Assembly (NCBI GenBank): GCA_964423925.1
Contig: CAYRGQ010000010.1
Span: 8,229 to 72,228, forward strand
DNA length: 64,000 nt
Reading direction: 5' to 3'
Source: CAYRGQ01 sp964423925
GTDB lineage: Bacteria > Bacteroidota > Bacteroidia > Sphingobacteriales > Sphingobacteriaceae
Below, one piece after another: positions 1-8,405 of the stretch; position 1 is the stretch's first letter, and every line of letters begins with the position of its first letter. The notes beneath the pieces are model-generated. The model worked only from the letters and a program-made list of their open reading frames with translations. It was not told the origin of the DNA and ran no database searches. Position numbers and translations under genes: made by a program.

Positions 1-981
1 GTCGTTGCCTGCTGATAGGTACACCCGACCGTTTGTCCCTTGGAACGTCTCATCCACACGGTTTGATGTTCCCTCGAAGTGACGACACTGGCTATAAATT
101 ACAGAGCCGTCTGCGTAAGTAAGCTCCACGGCATGGTTGTCATAGATCTCGCCATGATCCTTGCCCGTCCGCCACGCTCGGCTTCCCGTCCCTTGGAATG
201 ACACCGGATACGAACCCTTCACCCAGTTAGCTACGTCTAGCTGGTGAACGTGTTGCTCAACAATGTGGTCACCACAAAGCCAGTTAAAGTAATACCAGTT
301 GCGCATTTGATATTCCATCTCGGTTTGGCCTGGCTGGCGCTGACGCACCCACACGCCACCGCTGTTCCAATACACCTGCCCGGACACGATGTCGCCAATG
401 GCGCCGTCCTGGATGCGTTGGATCGTGTCGCGATAAACCGACTGGTAGCGGCGCTGCAAACCCACCACTACGTTGAGGCGTTTCTGCTTGGCCTGTTCGG
501 CCGCGGCCAACACCTTCCGCACGCCCGGCACGTCAACCGCTACGGGTTTCTCCATGAAAACGTGTTTGCCTTGCCTTACGGCTTCCTCAAAATGCGTCGG
601 CCGGAAGCCTGGAGACGTACACAACAGAACTACATCCGCAAGAGCGATTGCCTGCTTATACCCATCAAAGCCATCAAATTTATGATCTTCGGGTATATCA
701 ATCCGGTCGGCATGGCGCTCCGACAATACCTTGTAAACGTTGTCTACCTGGTCGCGGAAGGCGTCAGCCAACGCGACAATTTTCACGCGCGGATGCGCTG
801 CAATAGCGTCGAATGCTGCGCCGGTACCGCGGCCACCGCAACCTACAAGTGCCACGCGAATCGTGTCGTCGACTCCCGAATGGGCACCAAAAGGCAAAGT
901 ACTAAATGCCGTAGCGCCGGCGATAACCGCAGATTTCTTCAGGAAATCGCGCCTCGCAATACGTTGGAATTCATTTTTCAT
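1..981 (-). CDS. Gfo/Idh/MocA family oxidoreductase, Tat-exported (3' end cut by window edge)
   Basis: Reading the minus strand from the ATG at 981, the frame stays open for 327 codons to the window edge, so the C-terminus is missing. The N-terminus has a twin-arginine motif RRDFLKK at residues 10-16 followed by a hydrophobic stretch, predicting folded export by Tat. A Rossmann nucleotide-binding loop GCGGRGTG lies at about 47-54 and the family's EKP motif at 144-146. Members are NAD(P)-dependent sugar or inositol dehydrogenases; exported Bacteroidota copies usually work in glycoside degradation, but the substrate cannot be told here. It lies 58 bases after the gene at 1040-2002 on the same strand, so the two are probably one transcription unit. 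Confidence 0.9.
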   Translation of the reverse strand, partial: MKNEFQRIARRDFLKKSAVIAGATAFSTLPFGAHSGVDDTIRVALVGCGGRGTGAAFDAIAAHPRVKIVALADAFRDQVDNVYKVLSERHADRIDIPEDHKFDGFDGYKQAIALADVVLLCTSPGFRPTHFEEAVRQGKHVFMEKPVAVDVPGVRKVLAAAEQAKQKRLNVVVGLQRRYQSVYRDTIQRIQDGAIGDIVSGQVYWNSGGVWVRQRQPGQTEMEYQMRNWYYFNWLCGDHIVEQHVHQLDVANWVKGSYPVSFQGTGSRAWRTGKDHGEIYDNHAVELTYADGSVIYSQCRHFEGTSNRVDETFQGTNGRVYLSAGND

Positions 982-1039
982 GTTTTCTTTTCTATTCGTT
1001 TGTTATTGGTTTGCAAAATCAGTTAGTAGCTTTTGCGTC

Positions 1040-2002
1040 CTAATAGTCCGCAATGGGCTCCACGTTATAGTAGGCCTCAATTTCTTCCGGTGAAGGTGTC
1101 ACGGCTGGTCTCACCAACCGTATACCGACGAATGGCGCTTCCGGAAACCACCAGTTGCTCTTGGGCACTTGGGGATCCAGTTGTTTCCACGAGGGATCAG
1201 AGGCACCACGAGCGGCAGAACGGAGCGCGGCCGCATCGTCTTCAAACGAACCGCCGCGCACCACGTGGGGGTATAGCTTGGTCGGTACTTCTACAGGGTT
1301 CTTCGCGCCAGTTTTGGCGTAATGTGTATACGTATCGACGGCATATTGGTCAAACGTCCATTCGGACACGTTACCGTGCATATCATACAAGCCCCAGGCA
1401 TTAGGCTTCTTCTGCCCCACCGGATGCGTGCGATCAGCACTATTAGCTCGGTACCAGGCATAAGCGTCCAGCTCGGACGCGTCGTCACCAAAGCTGTATT
1501 CCGTCGAGGTACCCGCACGACAAGCGTATTCCCATTCCGCTTCGGTAGGAAGACGATAGAACACACCAGTTTTTGCATAAAGCCAACGACAAAACTGGAT
1601 GGCGTTAAACTGTGTCATGGACAGTGCAGGATGGTTTTCCTTACCCATTCCGTAGGTCATATCCAGATAGGGCTTGGTCGGCCGCGTAATGGCGTCCACC
1701 TCGGCAGGGATATCCCCCTCCGTCGCATGCTGCTCGTGCGTCTTATACAAGAATAGCTCAAACAAATCCCACGTCACCTCGTGGGTACCCATCCAAAAGG
1801 CATCCAGCGATACTTCATGTACCGGACGCTCGTCGGCGTTGCCCGATTCGCTTCCGCGTTGATATGTGCCTGCTGGAATGGCTACCATGTCAAATTTCAC
1901 GTCTGTACCCGGCACTTTTTGGGTATATCCTTCAAATGATGTTTGCGCAACGCTTCCCCCCGCGAACAGCAGGGATATTAACAACAACGGTCTTATTGAC
2001 AT
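1040..2002 (-). CDS. SUMF1/formylglycine-generating-enzyme fold protein, probably non-catalytic
   Basis: This 320-residue protein starts with a signal peptide ending around GGSVAQ. The mature part matches the FGE-sulfatase fold: a start block VAIPAGTYQRGS with DERPVHEV, a central block LPTEAEWEYACRAG, the block DMHGNVSEW, and a C-terminal VVRGGSF followed by GIRLVRP. True formylglycine-generating enzymes carry two cysteines shortly after RGGS(W/Y/F); here that stretch reads EDDAAALRSAARG and has none. It is therefore better viewed as a structural or ligand-binding relative, like GldK-type or other secreted SUMF1-domain proteins, than as a sulfatase activator. It is the upstream gene of a likely operon with the oxidoreductase at 1-981. 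Confidence 0.85.
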   Translation of the reverse strand: MSIRPLLLISLLFAGGSVAQTSFEGYTQKVPGTDVKFDMVAIPAGTYQRGSESGNADERPVHEVSLDAFWMGTHEVTWDLFELFLYKTHEQHATEGDIPAEVDAITRPTKPYLDMTYGMGKENHPALSMTQFNAIQFCRWLYAKTGVFYRLPTEAEWEYACRAGTSTEYSFGDDASELDAYAWYRANSADRTHPVGQKKPNAWGLYDMHGNVSEWTFDQYAVDTYTHYAKTGAKNPVEVPTKLYPHVVRGGSFEDDAAALRSAARGASDPSWKQLDPQVPKSNWWFPEAPFVGIRLVRPAVTPSPEEIEAYYNVEPIADY

Positions 2003-2061
2003 TGAATGCGGTTCTAATCTGTTTTTAGTGGCGTTGAAATTAGTTTGTTTTATTGTTAAAA

Positions 2062-2093
2062 CAAAATATCGTCATACACAAACGAAATTCAAA
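2062..2093 (-). promoter_or_regulatory. Candidate promoter for the SUMF1-fold gene
   Basis: On the minus strand TTTG (2093-2090) is followed after 21 bases by TATTTTG (2068-2062), one base short of the Bacteroidota -7 consensus TAnnTTTG. It would give a leader of about 55 bases. Confidence 0.3.
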
Positions 2094-2334
2094 TCATGTC
2101 GCTGACGCCGTTAACCACGCTAAATTCGGCTAAATACAGCCCGAATCCTACTAAATTCGAGGACAAATGAGGCTTTTACAGTTTGTAAAAAAAAACTTAC
2201 GAAGGAAAAATCAGGATCGTTTGCCACGCTTTACGACGTAAAACCCACGCTCCGCATAATGGCTGGCGCGGCGAAAACCGGAGGGAAATGCAAACGCACT
2301 CGGTGCTACGTAACGCACAGTTCCGCCAATTTCC

Positions 2335-2342
2335 CTACTTTA
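2335..2342 (+). promoter_or_regulatory. Candidate -7 element of hrpB
   Basis: TACTTTAG differs from TAnnTTTG at one position and ends 8 bases before the ATG at 2351. No -33 TTTG was seen at the right spacing. It favours the 2351 start over the ATG at 2288. Confidence 0.3.
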
Positions 2343-2350
2343 GCCCCCCT

Positions 2351-4849
2351 ATGGCGTTTCCTCCTGATTTAAGCACAAGCGAACTTCCCATACAAGAAAT
2401 TGCTCCGGCGATTAGGAAGCACTTCTTGACGGAGAACACCTTGATCCTCTCGGCGCCCCCTGGGGCGGGCAAAAGCACCCTACTGCCCCTGTTGTTGCTC
2501 AACGAGCCGTGGCTGGCCGGCAAGAAAATCATCATGTTAGAACCCCGACGACTGGCGGCGAGCAGCATTGCACACCATATGGCTTCGTTGTTAGGCGAAA
2601 AAACGGGTGAAACCGTCGGCTACCGCATCCGGTTTGAAACACAGGTTTCGCAGAAAACGCGAATCGAGGTTGTGACGGAGGGAATCCTGACGCGGATCCT
2701 CCATGCGGACAATGCCCTCGAAGACGTCGGGCTCGTTATTTTCGACGAATTCCACGAACGACGCGTCCACACAGAACTGTCCCTCTTGCTCTGCCGCGAA
2801 ACCCAGGAAGTCCTTCGCCCCGATCTGCGCCTGCTGGTCATGTCAGCCACTATGGACGGTGCGAGGCTGGCGGGCCTACTGCACACCTCCGCCCTAGAAA
2901 GCAAAGGGCGGGTTTTCCCAGTAGACCTCATCTACGCGCAGGCAGACGCCAACCCCTACGACCTCGCCGGAGAATGCGCACGTACGATTCTACAGGCCGC
3001 CAGGGCACAAGACGGCGACATACTGGGGTTTCTTCCAGGCGAAGCGGAAATCCGGAAATGCGCAGCGTTGCTGGAGCATTCCACCATGTTTGTCGTGCAT
3101 CCGCTATATGGCCGGCTATCTCATCGCGAACAACGTGAGGCCATCAGCCCGGATCCCGCGGGACGCCGAAAGGTGGTCTTAGCCACGGCCATCGCCGAAA
3201 CGAGCCTCACGATCGGCGGTATCAAGATCGTGGTGGATACAGGCTATACCCGAACGCATGTATTCGACCCGGCATCGGGCCTATCACGCCTCAAAACTGT
3301 ACGCGTGAGCGTCGACATGGCAGACCAGCGCGCTGGACGGGCCGGGCGCCTCTCGGCCGGCACCTGTTATCGGATGTGGACCTCGGCCACGCAACATCAG
3401 CTGGCACCATACCGCACGCCGGAGATCATCGAAGCAGACCTTGCGCCGACTATCCTCGACCTTGCACAATGGGGCGTAGACGATATCGCAGCGCTGCCCT
3501 GGCTGACGCCCCCACCCGCTGGACGCATAGCCCAAGCCGTCGAAACACTGGAATCGATCGGTGCCATGCGAGAGCACAAAATCACCGAGCACGGCAAATT
3601 AATCAATAGATTGCCATGCCACCCACGGATCGCACATATGCTCGTCAGCAGCCAATCGATGCCCACGTGGGCCAGCCTAGCGACGGATATTGCAGCGTTG
3701 CTCGACGAACGTGACCCCTTGGACCAAGTGGGAAGCGCAGACATCGACCTACGGATTGATGCACTGCGCAAACATCGTAGCCAACGCCCCGCCGGAAAGC
3801 GCTTCGACAACATCGAACGCATAGCCCGCTCGTATCGCAAGCTGATCGGAGCCAAGGAAGACAATCACCATACGGTAGGAAAACTATCAGGGCGGTTGCT
3901 GGCCTACGCCTACCCGGCCCAAATCGCGCAACTACAGCCGGGACGCAACGGACTGTTCAAACTCTCCAACGGCCGCACGGCCCAGCTGGAGCCGTCAGAC
4001 CCCCTTGCCTCCGAACCGTGGATAACGGCAGCGCTCTTGGACGCCCGCGGCGGTGCCGGCCGAATATTCTTAGGCGCGGCGATGGACGAAGCAGATCTCG
4101 CCGATTTTGCGATTAAGGAATCCGTAATCAACTGGGATTCGCAACGACGCGAGATACACGCTGCCACGGTTACGCGCGTAGGCTGCCTTAGGCTAGAGCA
4201 ACGCGCGCTGGCTAATCCCGACCCCGAAAAAATGCTCCAAGCGTGGTATCAAGGCTTACGCGAAGACGGACGGCGCCTCTTAAACTTCGACGTTCAGGCA
4301 GTCCAACTCCAGAACCGGATACTGAGTATTCGGACATGGCATCCGGATACCGGATGGCCGGACGTCTCTACGCCCGCGCTTCTCGAGCACCCGGAGGCTT
4401 GGTTTGCTCCCTACCTCGGAACGGTAAAGAAAACCGACCAACTCAAGCAACTCAACATCAACGAGATCATTTACCACGCCCTCTCTTATGAGCAACAGCA
4501 GGTGTTGGAAAACCTTGCCCCCAGCCACCTAGCCGTACCGAGCGGGTCACGTATCCGCATCCAATACGCGGCGGATGGGACACCACCCGTGCTGGCCGTA
4601 CGTTTGCAAGAACTGTTTGGTCTGCGGCAAACGCCTCGGGTAGATGGAGGAAAGACAGCGCTCGTCATCCACCTGCTCTCTCCGGGATATAAGCCCGTGC
4701 AAGTCACTACGGATTTAGAGAGCTTTTGGGGATCCACGTACTTCGAAGTACGTAAGGAGCTGAAGCGTCGCTATCCCAAACACTCATGGCCGGACGACCC
4801 GCTGGAGGCCCCCGCCCTACGCGGGGTTCCGCGCCGGCGTCCGGAATGA
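2351..4849 (+). CDS. hrpB: ATP-dependent helicase HrpB (DEAH-type)
   Basis: An 832-residue DExH-box helicase of the HrpB family, an RNA-helicase-like ATPase whose cellular role is poorly defined. Walker A APPGAGKST is at about residues 35-43 and motif II DEFH at 132-135, followed by ERR as usual for HrpB. Further motifs are SATMDG, ATAIAETSLTI and the arginine-finger region QRAGRAGR. The C-terminus carries the HrpB-specific domain, ending ...HSWPDDPLEAP. Length agrees with the family (about 800-850). I start at 2351 because family members begin close to the LPIQEI-like segment and because a -7-like element lies just upstream of this ATG. It converges on the AraC gene with only 16 bases between. 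Confidence 0.93.
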   Translation: MAFPPDLSTSELPIQEIAPAIRKHFLTENTLILSAPPGAGKSTLLPLLLLNEPWLAGKKIIMLEPRRLAASSIAHHMASLLGEKTGETVGYRIRFETQVSQKTRIEVVTEGILTRILHADNALEDVGLVIFDEFHERRVHTELSLLLCRETQEVLRPDLRLLVMSATMDGARLAGLLHTSALESKGRVFPVDLIYAQADANPYDLAGECARTILQAARAQDGDILGFLPGEAEIRKCAALLEHSTMFVVHPLYGRLSHREQREAISPDPAGRRKVVLATAIAETSLTIGGIKIVVDTGYTRTHVFDPASGLSRLKTVRVSVDMADQRAGRAGRLSAGTCYRMWTSATQHQLAPYRTPEIIEADLAPTILDLAQWGVDDIAALPWLTPPPAGRIAQAVETLESIGAMREHKITEHGKLINRLPCHPRIAHMLVSSQSMPTWASLATDIAALLDERDPLDQVGSADIDLRIDALRKHRSQRPAGKRFDNIERIARSYRKLIGAKEDNHHTVGKLSGRLLAYAYPAQIAQLQPGRNGLFKLSNGRTAQLEPSDPLASEPWITAALLDARGGAGRIFLGAAMDEADLADFAIKESVINWDSQRREIHAATVTRVGCLRLEQRALANPDPEKMLQAWYQGLREDGRRLLNFDVQAVQLQNRILSIRTWHPDTGWPDVSTPALLEHPEAWFAPYLGTVKKTDQLKQLNINEIIYHALSYEQQQVLENLAPSHLAVPSGSRIRIQYAADGTPPVLAVRLQELFGLRQTPRVDGGKTALVIHLLSPGYKPVQVTTDLESFWGSTYFEVRKELKRRYPKHSWPDDPLEAPALRGVPRRRPE

Positions 4850-4883
4850 TTTTCGGACTAAAACACTATTCTCGGTCCAAAAA
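4850..4883. terminator. Weak convergent terminator between hrpB and the AraC gene
   Basis: TTTTcGGAC (4850-4858) pairs with GTCCaAAAA (4875-4883) with one mismatch, giving an A/T-flanked hairpin usable in both directions. It overlaps the last codons of the AraC gene. The stem is short. Confidence 0.35.
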
Positions 4884-5798
4884 TTTCGTTGGCGCACTCC
4901 CAAAGTACTTGCGGAAAGACGCAGAAAAATGCGATACATGCTTATAGCCGAGGCACTGGGCAGTTTCAGCGACCGATTTGCGCTCCTCAACGAGCATTTC
5001 CTTGGCTTTCGCCATGCGACAGGCATTTAAATAGGCAAACACCGTGCAGCCGAACACCTGCTTAAAGTGCTTCTTCAACGTTGCATCGTTCGTCCCGACT
5101 TCATGGGCTAAGCCCAACAACGTGTAGGGTTTGCCCGGATCATTACGGAGAATGTCCCGTACCTTATAGACGCGCTGCAATTCATGTTCTCGCAAACCCG
5201 TCTCGTCTTTAGGCTTGGTGCCATAAAGCATCGCGCATAACTGTAGCACGAGCAGTTCGGCAATTTTCACATCGCGGTAGACGGACTTGAGATGTTCGGG
5301 CAAGGAGGTGCTCCATATTTGGTCGACTAGCGCGTGTTGCTCATCTGTAGTCACCAGCGGTGAGGTCGCTCCCAGCAACTGTGATACGCATTTGTCGTTG
5401 GCGCAGGGTAGGCGGTCCAGGTTCGGACAATTTTCCGGACAATGCCGCAGTAAATAGGCGTCGCTAAATTGGAATACCATCGCCACCAAACGGCCTGCGT
5501 TCTCCGGCGTGACGAGAAAATCCGTGCCCGCGGACATCCGGAAAAGGGCGTTCTGCCCCGACTTCAGGATCAACAGCCGTTCGACAGGACTCGACACGGC
5601 GCACTCCCCCTGTAGCACGTATACAGAAAAAACGGTCCGATCCTGATCGCGCGGGTGCGGAATCCGTATCGGATCCTGGCCCGATGCTTCGATCCGTTGG
5701 AATGAGGTCTCACGATTGTGCACGATTTCGACAACTGGGCAATCCGAACGTGTACTTACAACACCAGAATCACTGTCAAAGCCCATATTAACCATCAT
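4866..5798 (-). CDS. AraC family transcriptional regulator
   Basis: A 310-residue regulator with an N-terminal sensing region and a C-terminal AraC DNA-binding domain over about the last 95 residues. The first helix-turn-helix is around YTLLGLAHEVGTNDATLKKHF and the second around SVAETAQCLGYKHVSHFSASF, followed by the typical FRKYFGSAP end. The middle contains a cysteine cluster (CPENCPNLDRLPCANDKC) that could bind metal or a redox ligand (inference). GGAG lies a few bases before the tandem ATGs, so residue 1 or 2 is the start. It is divergent from a TonB receptor and lipoprotein, an arrangement like PchR- or YbtA-type siderophore regulators. Its own promoter (5871-5901) overlaps a perfect palindrome at 5883-5903. 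Confidence 0.9.
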   Translation of the reverse strand: MMVNMGFDSDSGVVSTRSDCPVVEIVHNRETSFQRIEASGQDPIRIPHPRDQDRTVFSVYVLQGECAVSSPVERLLILKSGQNALFRMSAGTDFLVTPENAGRLVAMVFQFSDAYLLRHCPENCPNLDRLPCANDKCVSQLLGATSPLVTTDEQHALVDQIWSTSLPEHLKSVYRDVKIAELLVLQLCAMLYGTKPKDETGLREHELQRVYKVRDILRNDPGKPYTLLGLAHEVGTNDATLKKHFKQVFGCTVFAYLNACRMAKAKEMLVEERKSVAETAQCLGYKHVSHFSASFRKYFGSAPTKFLDRE

Positions 5799-5870
5799 TT
5801 TCTCCGCCTTTCATAACTTCTATTCCGTTTTTTGAAACCACGTCTTCTTCCAGAACGATAGATTTGCAGC

Positions 5871-5901
5871 CAAATATAAACATATTTAGACTAGTTCTAA
5901 A
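5871..5901 (-). promoter_or_regulatory. Promoter of the AraC gene
   Basis: On the minus strand TTTA (5901-5898) is followed after 19 bases by TATATTTG (5878-5871), a perfect match to the Bacteroidota -7 consensus TAnnTTTG. The -33 element and most of the spacer lie inside the palindrome 5883-5903. Confidence 0.65.
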
Positions 5902-5903
5902 TA
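5883..5903. promoter_or_regulatory. 21-base palindrome, candidate iron-responsive operator
   Basis: Perfect 8-base arms TATTTAGA (5883-5890) and TCTAAATA (5896-5903) flank the centre CTAGT. The site covers the spacer and -33 region of the AraC promoter and lies 61 bases before the TonB receptor start. A Fur- or DtxR-family repressor is the natural suspect for a siderophore locus, but the protein that binds is inference. Confidence 0.6.
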
Positions 5904-5964
5904 AAAGTAGGTAAACGAATATGTGGCCGACTCGGAGCGGCTCGAAAATAGCGAAAGCAGCGAC

Positions 5965-8376
5965 ATGAAACACCTAATATTTAGCGTAGTCCTAAGTCTT
6001 TGTTGTACAACCGTCATAGCCCAAAGTGCCCGTATCTCGGGGCGGATACATACCACCGAGGGGATAGCATTGAGCCATGTCACCGTCCGGGTGGACGGAA
6101 CATCGCTGACCGCCATATCGGGCAAGGATGGGACGTATGAACTACATGGCGTACCTTTCGGAACCCAACGGCTGGTGATTACTTCGCTGGAGGTGGAGAC
6201 GGCAGAACGGGAACTAATGGTCAACCAATCCCGGCATATACTCAACATCGAACTGGCGCTGAAAGACGAAACGGAAATAGACGAAGTACTCGTCGTTGGA
6301 GAAACCGAAAAACGCAAGCTGGAGACAAGCGGCTTTGCCGTGTCCGTCATCGAAACCCAACATGCTGCCCTGCGCAACCTGACTACCAACGAACTACTGG
6401 ACCGCAGTGCTGGCGTGCGCATCCGGCAGGACGGCGGCTTGGGATCCCACATCCATTACAATATCAATGGGTTATCGGGCAATGCAGTAAAAATCTTCAT
6501 CGATGGCGTACCCTCGTCAAACTACGGCTCGGCCTTTTCCCTGAACAGCATCCCTCCTGCCCTGATCGAGCGCATTGAAATATTTAAGGGCGTGGTACCC
6601 GGATATTTATCCGAAGACGCGTTGGGGGGCGCCATTAATGTGGTGCTAAAGAGGCAGCAATCAAGGCGGGCACTGACGACCTCCTATTCCATTGGGTCTT
6701 TCAATACCCATCAATGGAACACGACGGGCAGTTTCCGCCAATCCAATGGCTTCGGCGTGGAAGCCTCCGGATTTTACAATTATAGCGACAACGACTATGA
6801 AGTGTGGGGCGAAAGTATTTCCTTCAAAGACTACACCGGAACGACTACAATAAACCAGCGGGCAAGGCGATTCCACGATGCCTACCGTTCGTACGGCGGC
6901 CGCATTAACCTGGGATACAAGGACGTGAAGTGGGCAGACCGTTTCTTGATCGGAGGCGTCCTATCCCGCAATTACAAGGAAGTGCAGCACGGTCGTACGA
7001 TGAACAAGCCCTACGGCGACCGCCACACACGGGGCAACACCAACGTAGCTACGCTGGTATACGAAAAACAAGATCTGCTGCTTGACGGTCTTTCGCTGAA
7101 AGTGGACGCCAGCTATTCATATTTGGAACGACAGCTCATCGACACCGTTGGCTGGATGTACGACTGGCGCGGCACGCCACTTGCCTATCCGGACGGCACC
7201 TATGTGCCCTACACCTCCGGCGCAGAATCGGGCAATGCCAAGACGACCGCAATCAATAGCGACCAAACTTTAGTCACGCGCATTAACTTGGGATACGACA
7301 TTAACCGCACCAACCGCGTCTTCGCCAACTTCCTCTACAATAACTTTGACCGGGGCACCGAAGACGCGATGCAGCCACAGGGCTTGCAGCTACTGGAGAA
7401 CACGCGCGACCTCCAAAAGCGCATTACCTCGATTACCTATGAAAACCTCGTCTTTGACGAGAAGCTGCGCACAAACGTATTTTACAAGTACTATCAGCAA
7501 AAAACCACATCCAACGAGCCATACCAGATATCGGCCAACCCACCCAACTATGGCTTGAACCAAATCGTAAACGACCGGAGCCACAGCGGATACGGTGTGG
7601 CACTTTCTTACGCCCTCCGTCCCACATTGTATCTGTTAGGTTCCGGCGAAAAGGCCATTCGACTTCCGAATGCCAATGAAATATTCGGCAATGTGGCGGA
7701 CAACCTCCTCCCACCTGTCGGCGAGTTAAAGCCTGAAATCAGCTATAATGCAAACCTTGGCGTGAATGTAGGCCCTTACGTGATGGACAAACATTTCGTC
7801 AAAGTAAATGCGTCATTATTTTACCGAAACACGCAAGGCATGATTCGCGAGGGCTTGCAATCCGGCAACAACGACAACACGCGGTTTGAAAACCTCGAGG
7901 ATGTCGAAACCAAGGGCATCGATGCGGACCTGATGTACAGCTACGCCGAAAAATTCGACGTGAACATCACCGTATCGAAAATCAGTTCGCTGTTCAATAC
8001 CGAATTTGACCAAAACGGGGCGCCGTACCTCTTCTACCGCACGCAGATCCGCAACGAACCGTCCTTTAAGTTCAACGTGAATGTCGCCTACAATATGGAC
8101 AATGTATTCCGGACAGGCGCGCGTGCGTCCATCTACTACAACGTGAACTATGTCGAAGGCTTCTTGAGAAACTGGGCGAATATTGGCGGCAATAACCTGG
8201 ATCGTATTCCGACCCAATACGCCAACGATCTGGGCGCCACGTACACCTTTCCCGCGCGGAACATAACGCTCAGCTTGGACGCAAAGAATCTATTCAACCA
8301 GCAGATCTTTGACAACTTCGGGTTGCAGAAACCCGGGCGGGCCTTCTACGCCAAAATAACTTACGCACTTTATTAA
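5965..8376 (+). CDS. TonB-dependent siderophore-type receptor
   Basis: An 803-residue outer-membrane receptor. The ATG at 5965 starts a clear signal peptide (MKHLIFSVVLSLCCTTVIAQ), so the longer frame from 5923 is rejected. After the signal comes a carboxypeptidase-regulatory-like domain (SGRIHTTEGIALSHVTVRVDG), then the plug (TTNELLDRSAGVRIRQDGG, VKIFIDGVPSSNY, IERIEIFKGVVP) and a 22-strand-type barrel ending in FYAKITYALY with a terminal aromatic-rich strand. It imports a ligand using TonB energy. The downstream DUF4374 lipoprotein, 29 bases away, and the divergent AraC regulator point to a ferric siderophore or haem-like ligand, resembling XusA of Bacteroides thetaiotaomicron. The exact ligand cannot be told. 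Confidence 0.92.
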   Translation: MKHLIFSVVLSLCCTTVIAQSARISGRIHTTEGIALSHVTVRVDGTSLTAISGKDGTYELHGVPFGTQRLVITSLEVETAERELMVNQSRHILNIELALKDETEIDEVLVVGETEKRKLETSGFAVSVIETQHAALRNLTTNELLDRSAGVRIRQDGGLGSHIHYNINGLSGNAVKIFIDGVPSSNYGSAFSLNSIPPALIERIEIFKGVVPGYLSEDALGGAINVVLKRQQSRRALTTSYSIGSFNTHQWNTTGSFRQSNGFGVEASGFYNYSDNDYEVWGESISFKDYTGTTTINQRARRFHDAYRSYGGRINLGYKDVKWADRFLIGGVLSRNYKEVQHGRTMNKPYGDRHTRGNTNVATLVYEKQDLLLDGLSLKVDASYSYLERQLIDTVGWMYDWRGTPLAYPDGTYVPYTSGAESGNAKTTAINSDQTLVTRINLGYDINRTNRVFANFLYNNFDRGTEDAMQPQGLQLLENTRDLQKRITSITYENLVFDEKLRTNVFYKYYQQKTTSNEPYQISANPPNYGLNQIVNDRSHSGYGVALSYALRPTLYLLGSGEKAIRLPNANEIFGNVADNLLPPVGELKPEISYNANLGVNVGPYVMDKHFVKVNASLFYRNTQGMIREGLQSGNNDNTRFENLEDVETKGIDADLMYSYAEKFDVNITVSKISSLFNTEFDQNGAPYLFYRTQIRNEPSFKFNVNVAYNMDNVFRTGARASIYYNVNYVEGFLRNWANIGGNNLDRIPTQYANDLGATYTFPARNITLSLDAKNLFNQQIFDNFGLQKPGRAFYAKITYALY

Positions 8377-8405
8377 TTATTCATTCACTCATAAACACCA
8401 TAAAC

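Larger units (their letters stand above)
2003..2350. other. Intergenic region with divergent promoters
   Basis: This 348-base gap separates the divergent SUMF1-fold gene and hrpB. It is AT-rich on the left side and holds a candidate minus-strand promoter (2062-2093) and a weak plus-strand -7-like element (2335-2342). An in-frame ATG at 2288 would extend HrpB by 21 residues that do not resemble the family. No other gene or RNA was recognised. Confidence 0.5.

Noticed and set aside
244..1026. Plus-strand open frames over the first kilobase
   Set aside because: The minus strand encodes a clean Gfo/Idh/MocA protein with Tat signal, Rossmann loop and EKP motif across the same bases; the plus-strand frames have no recognisable features.
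1040..2002. Anaerobic or aerobic sulfatase-maturing enzyme
   Set aside because: The cysteines required for formylglycine formation are missing.
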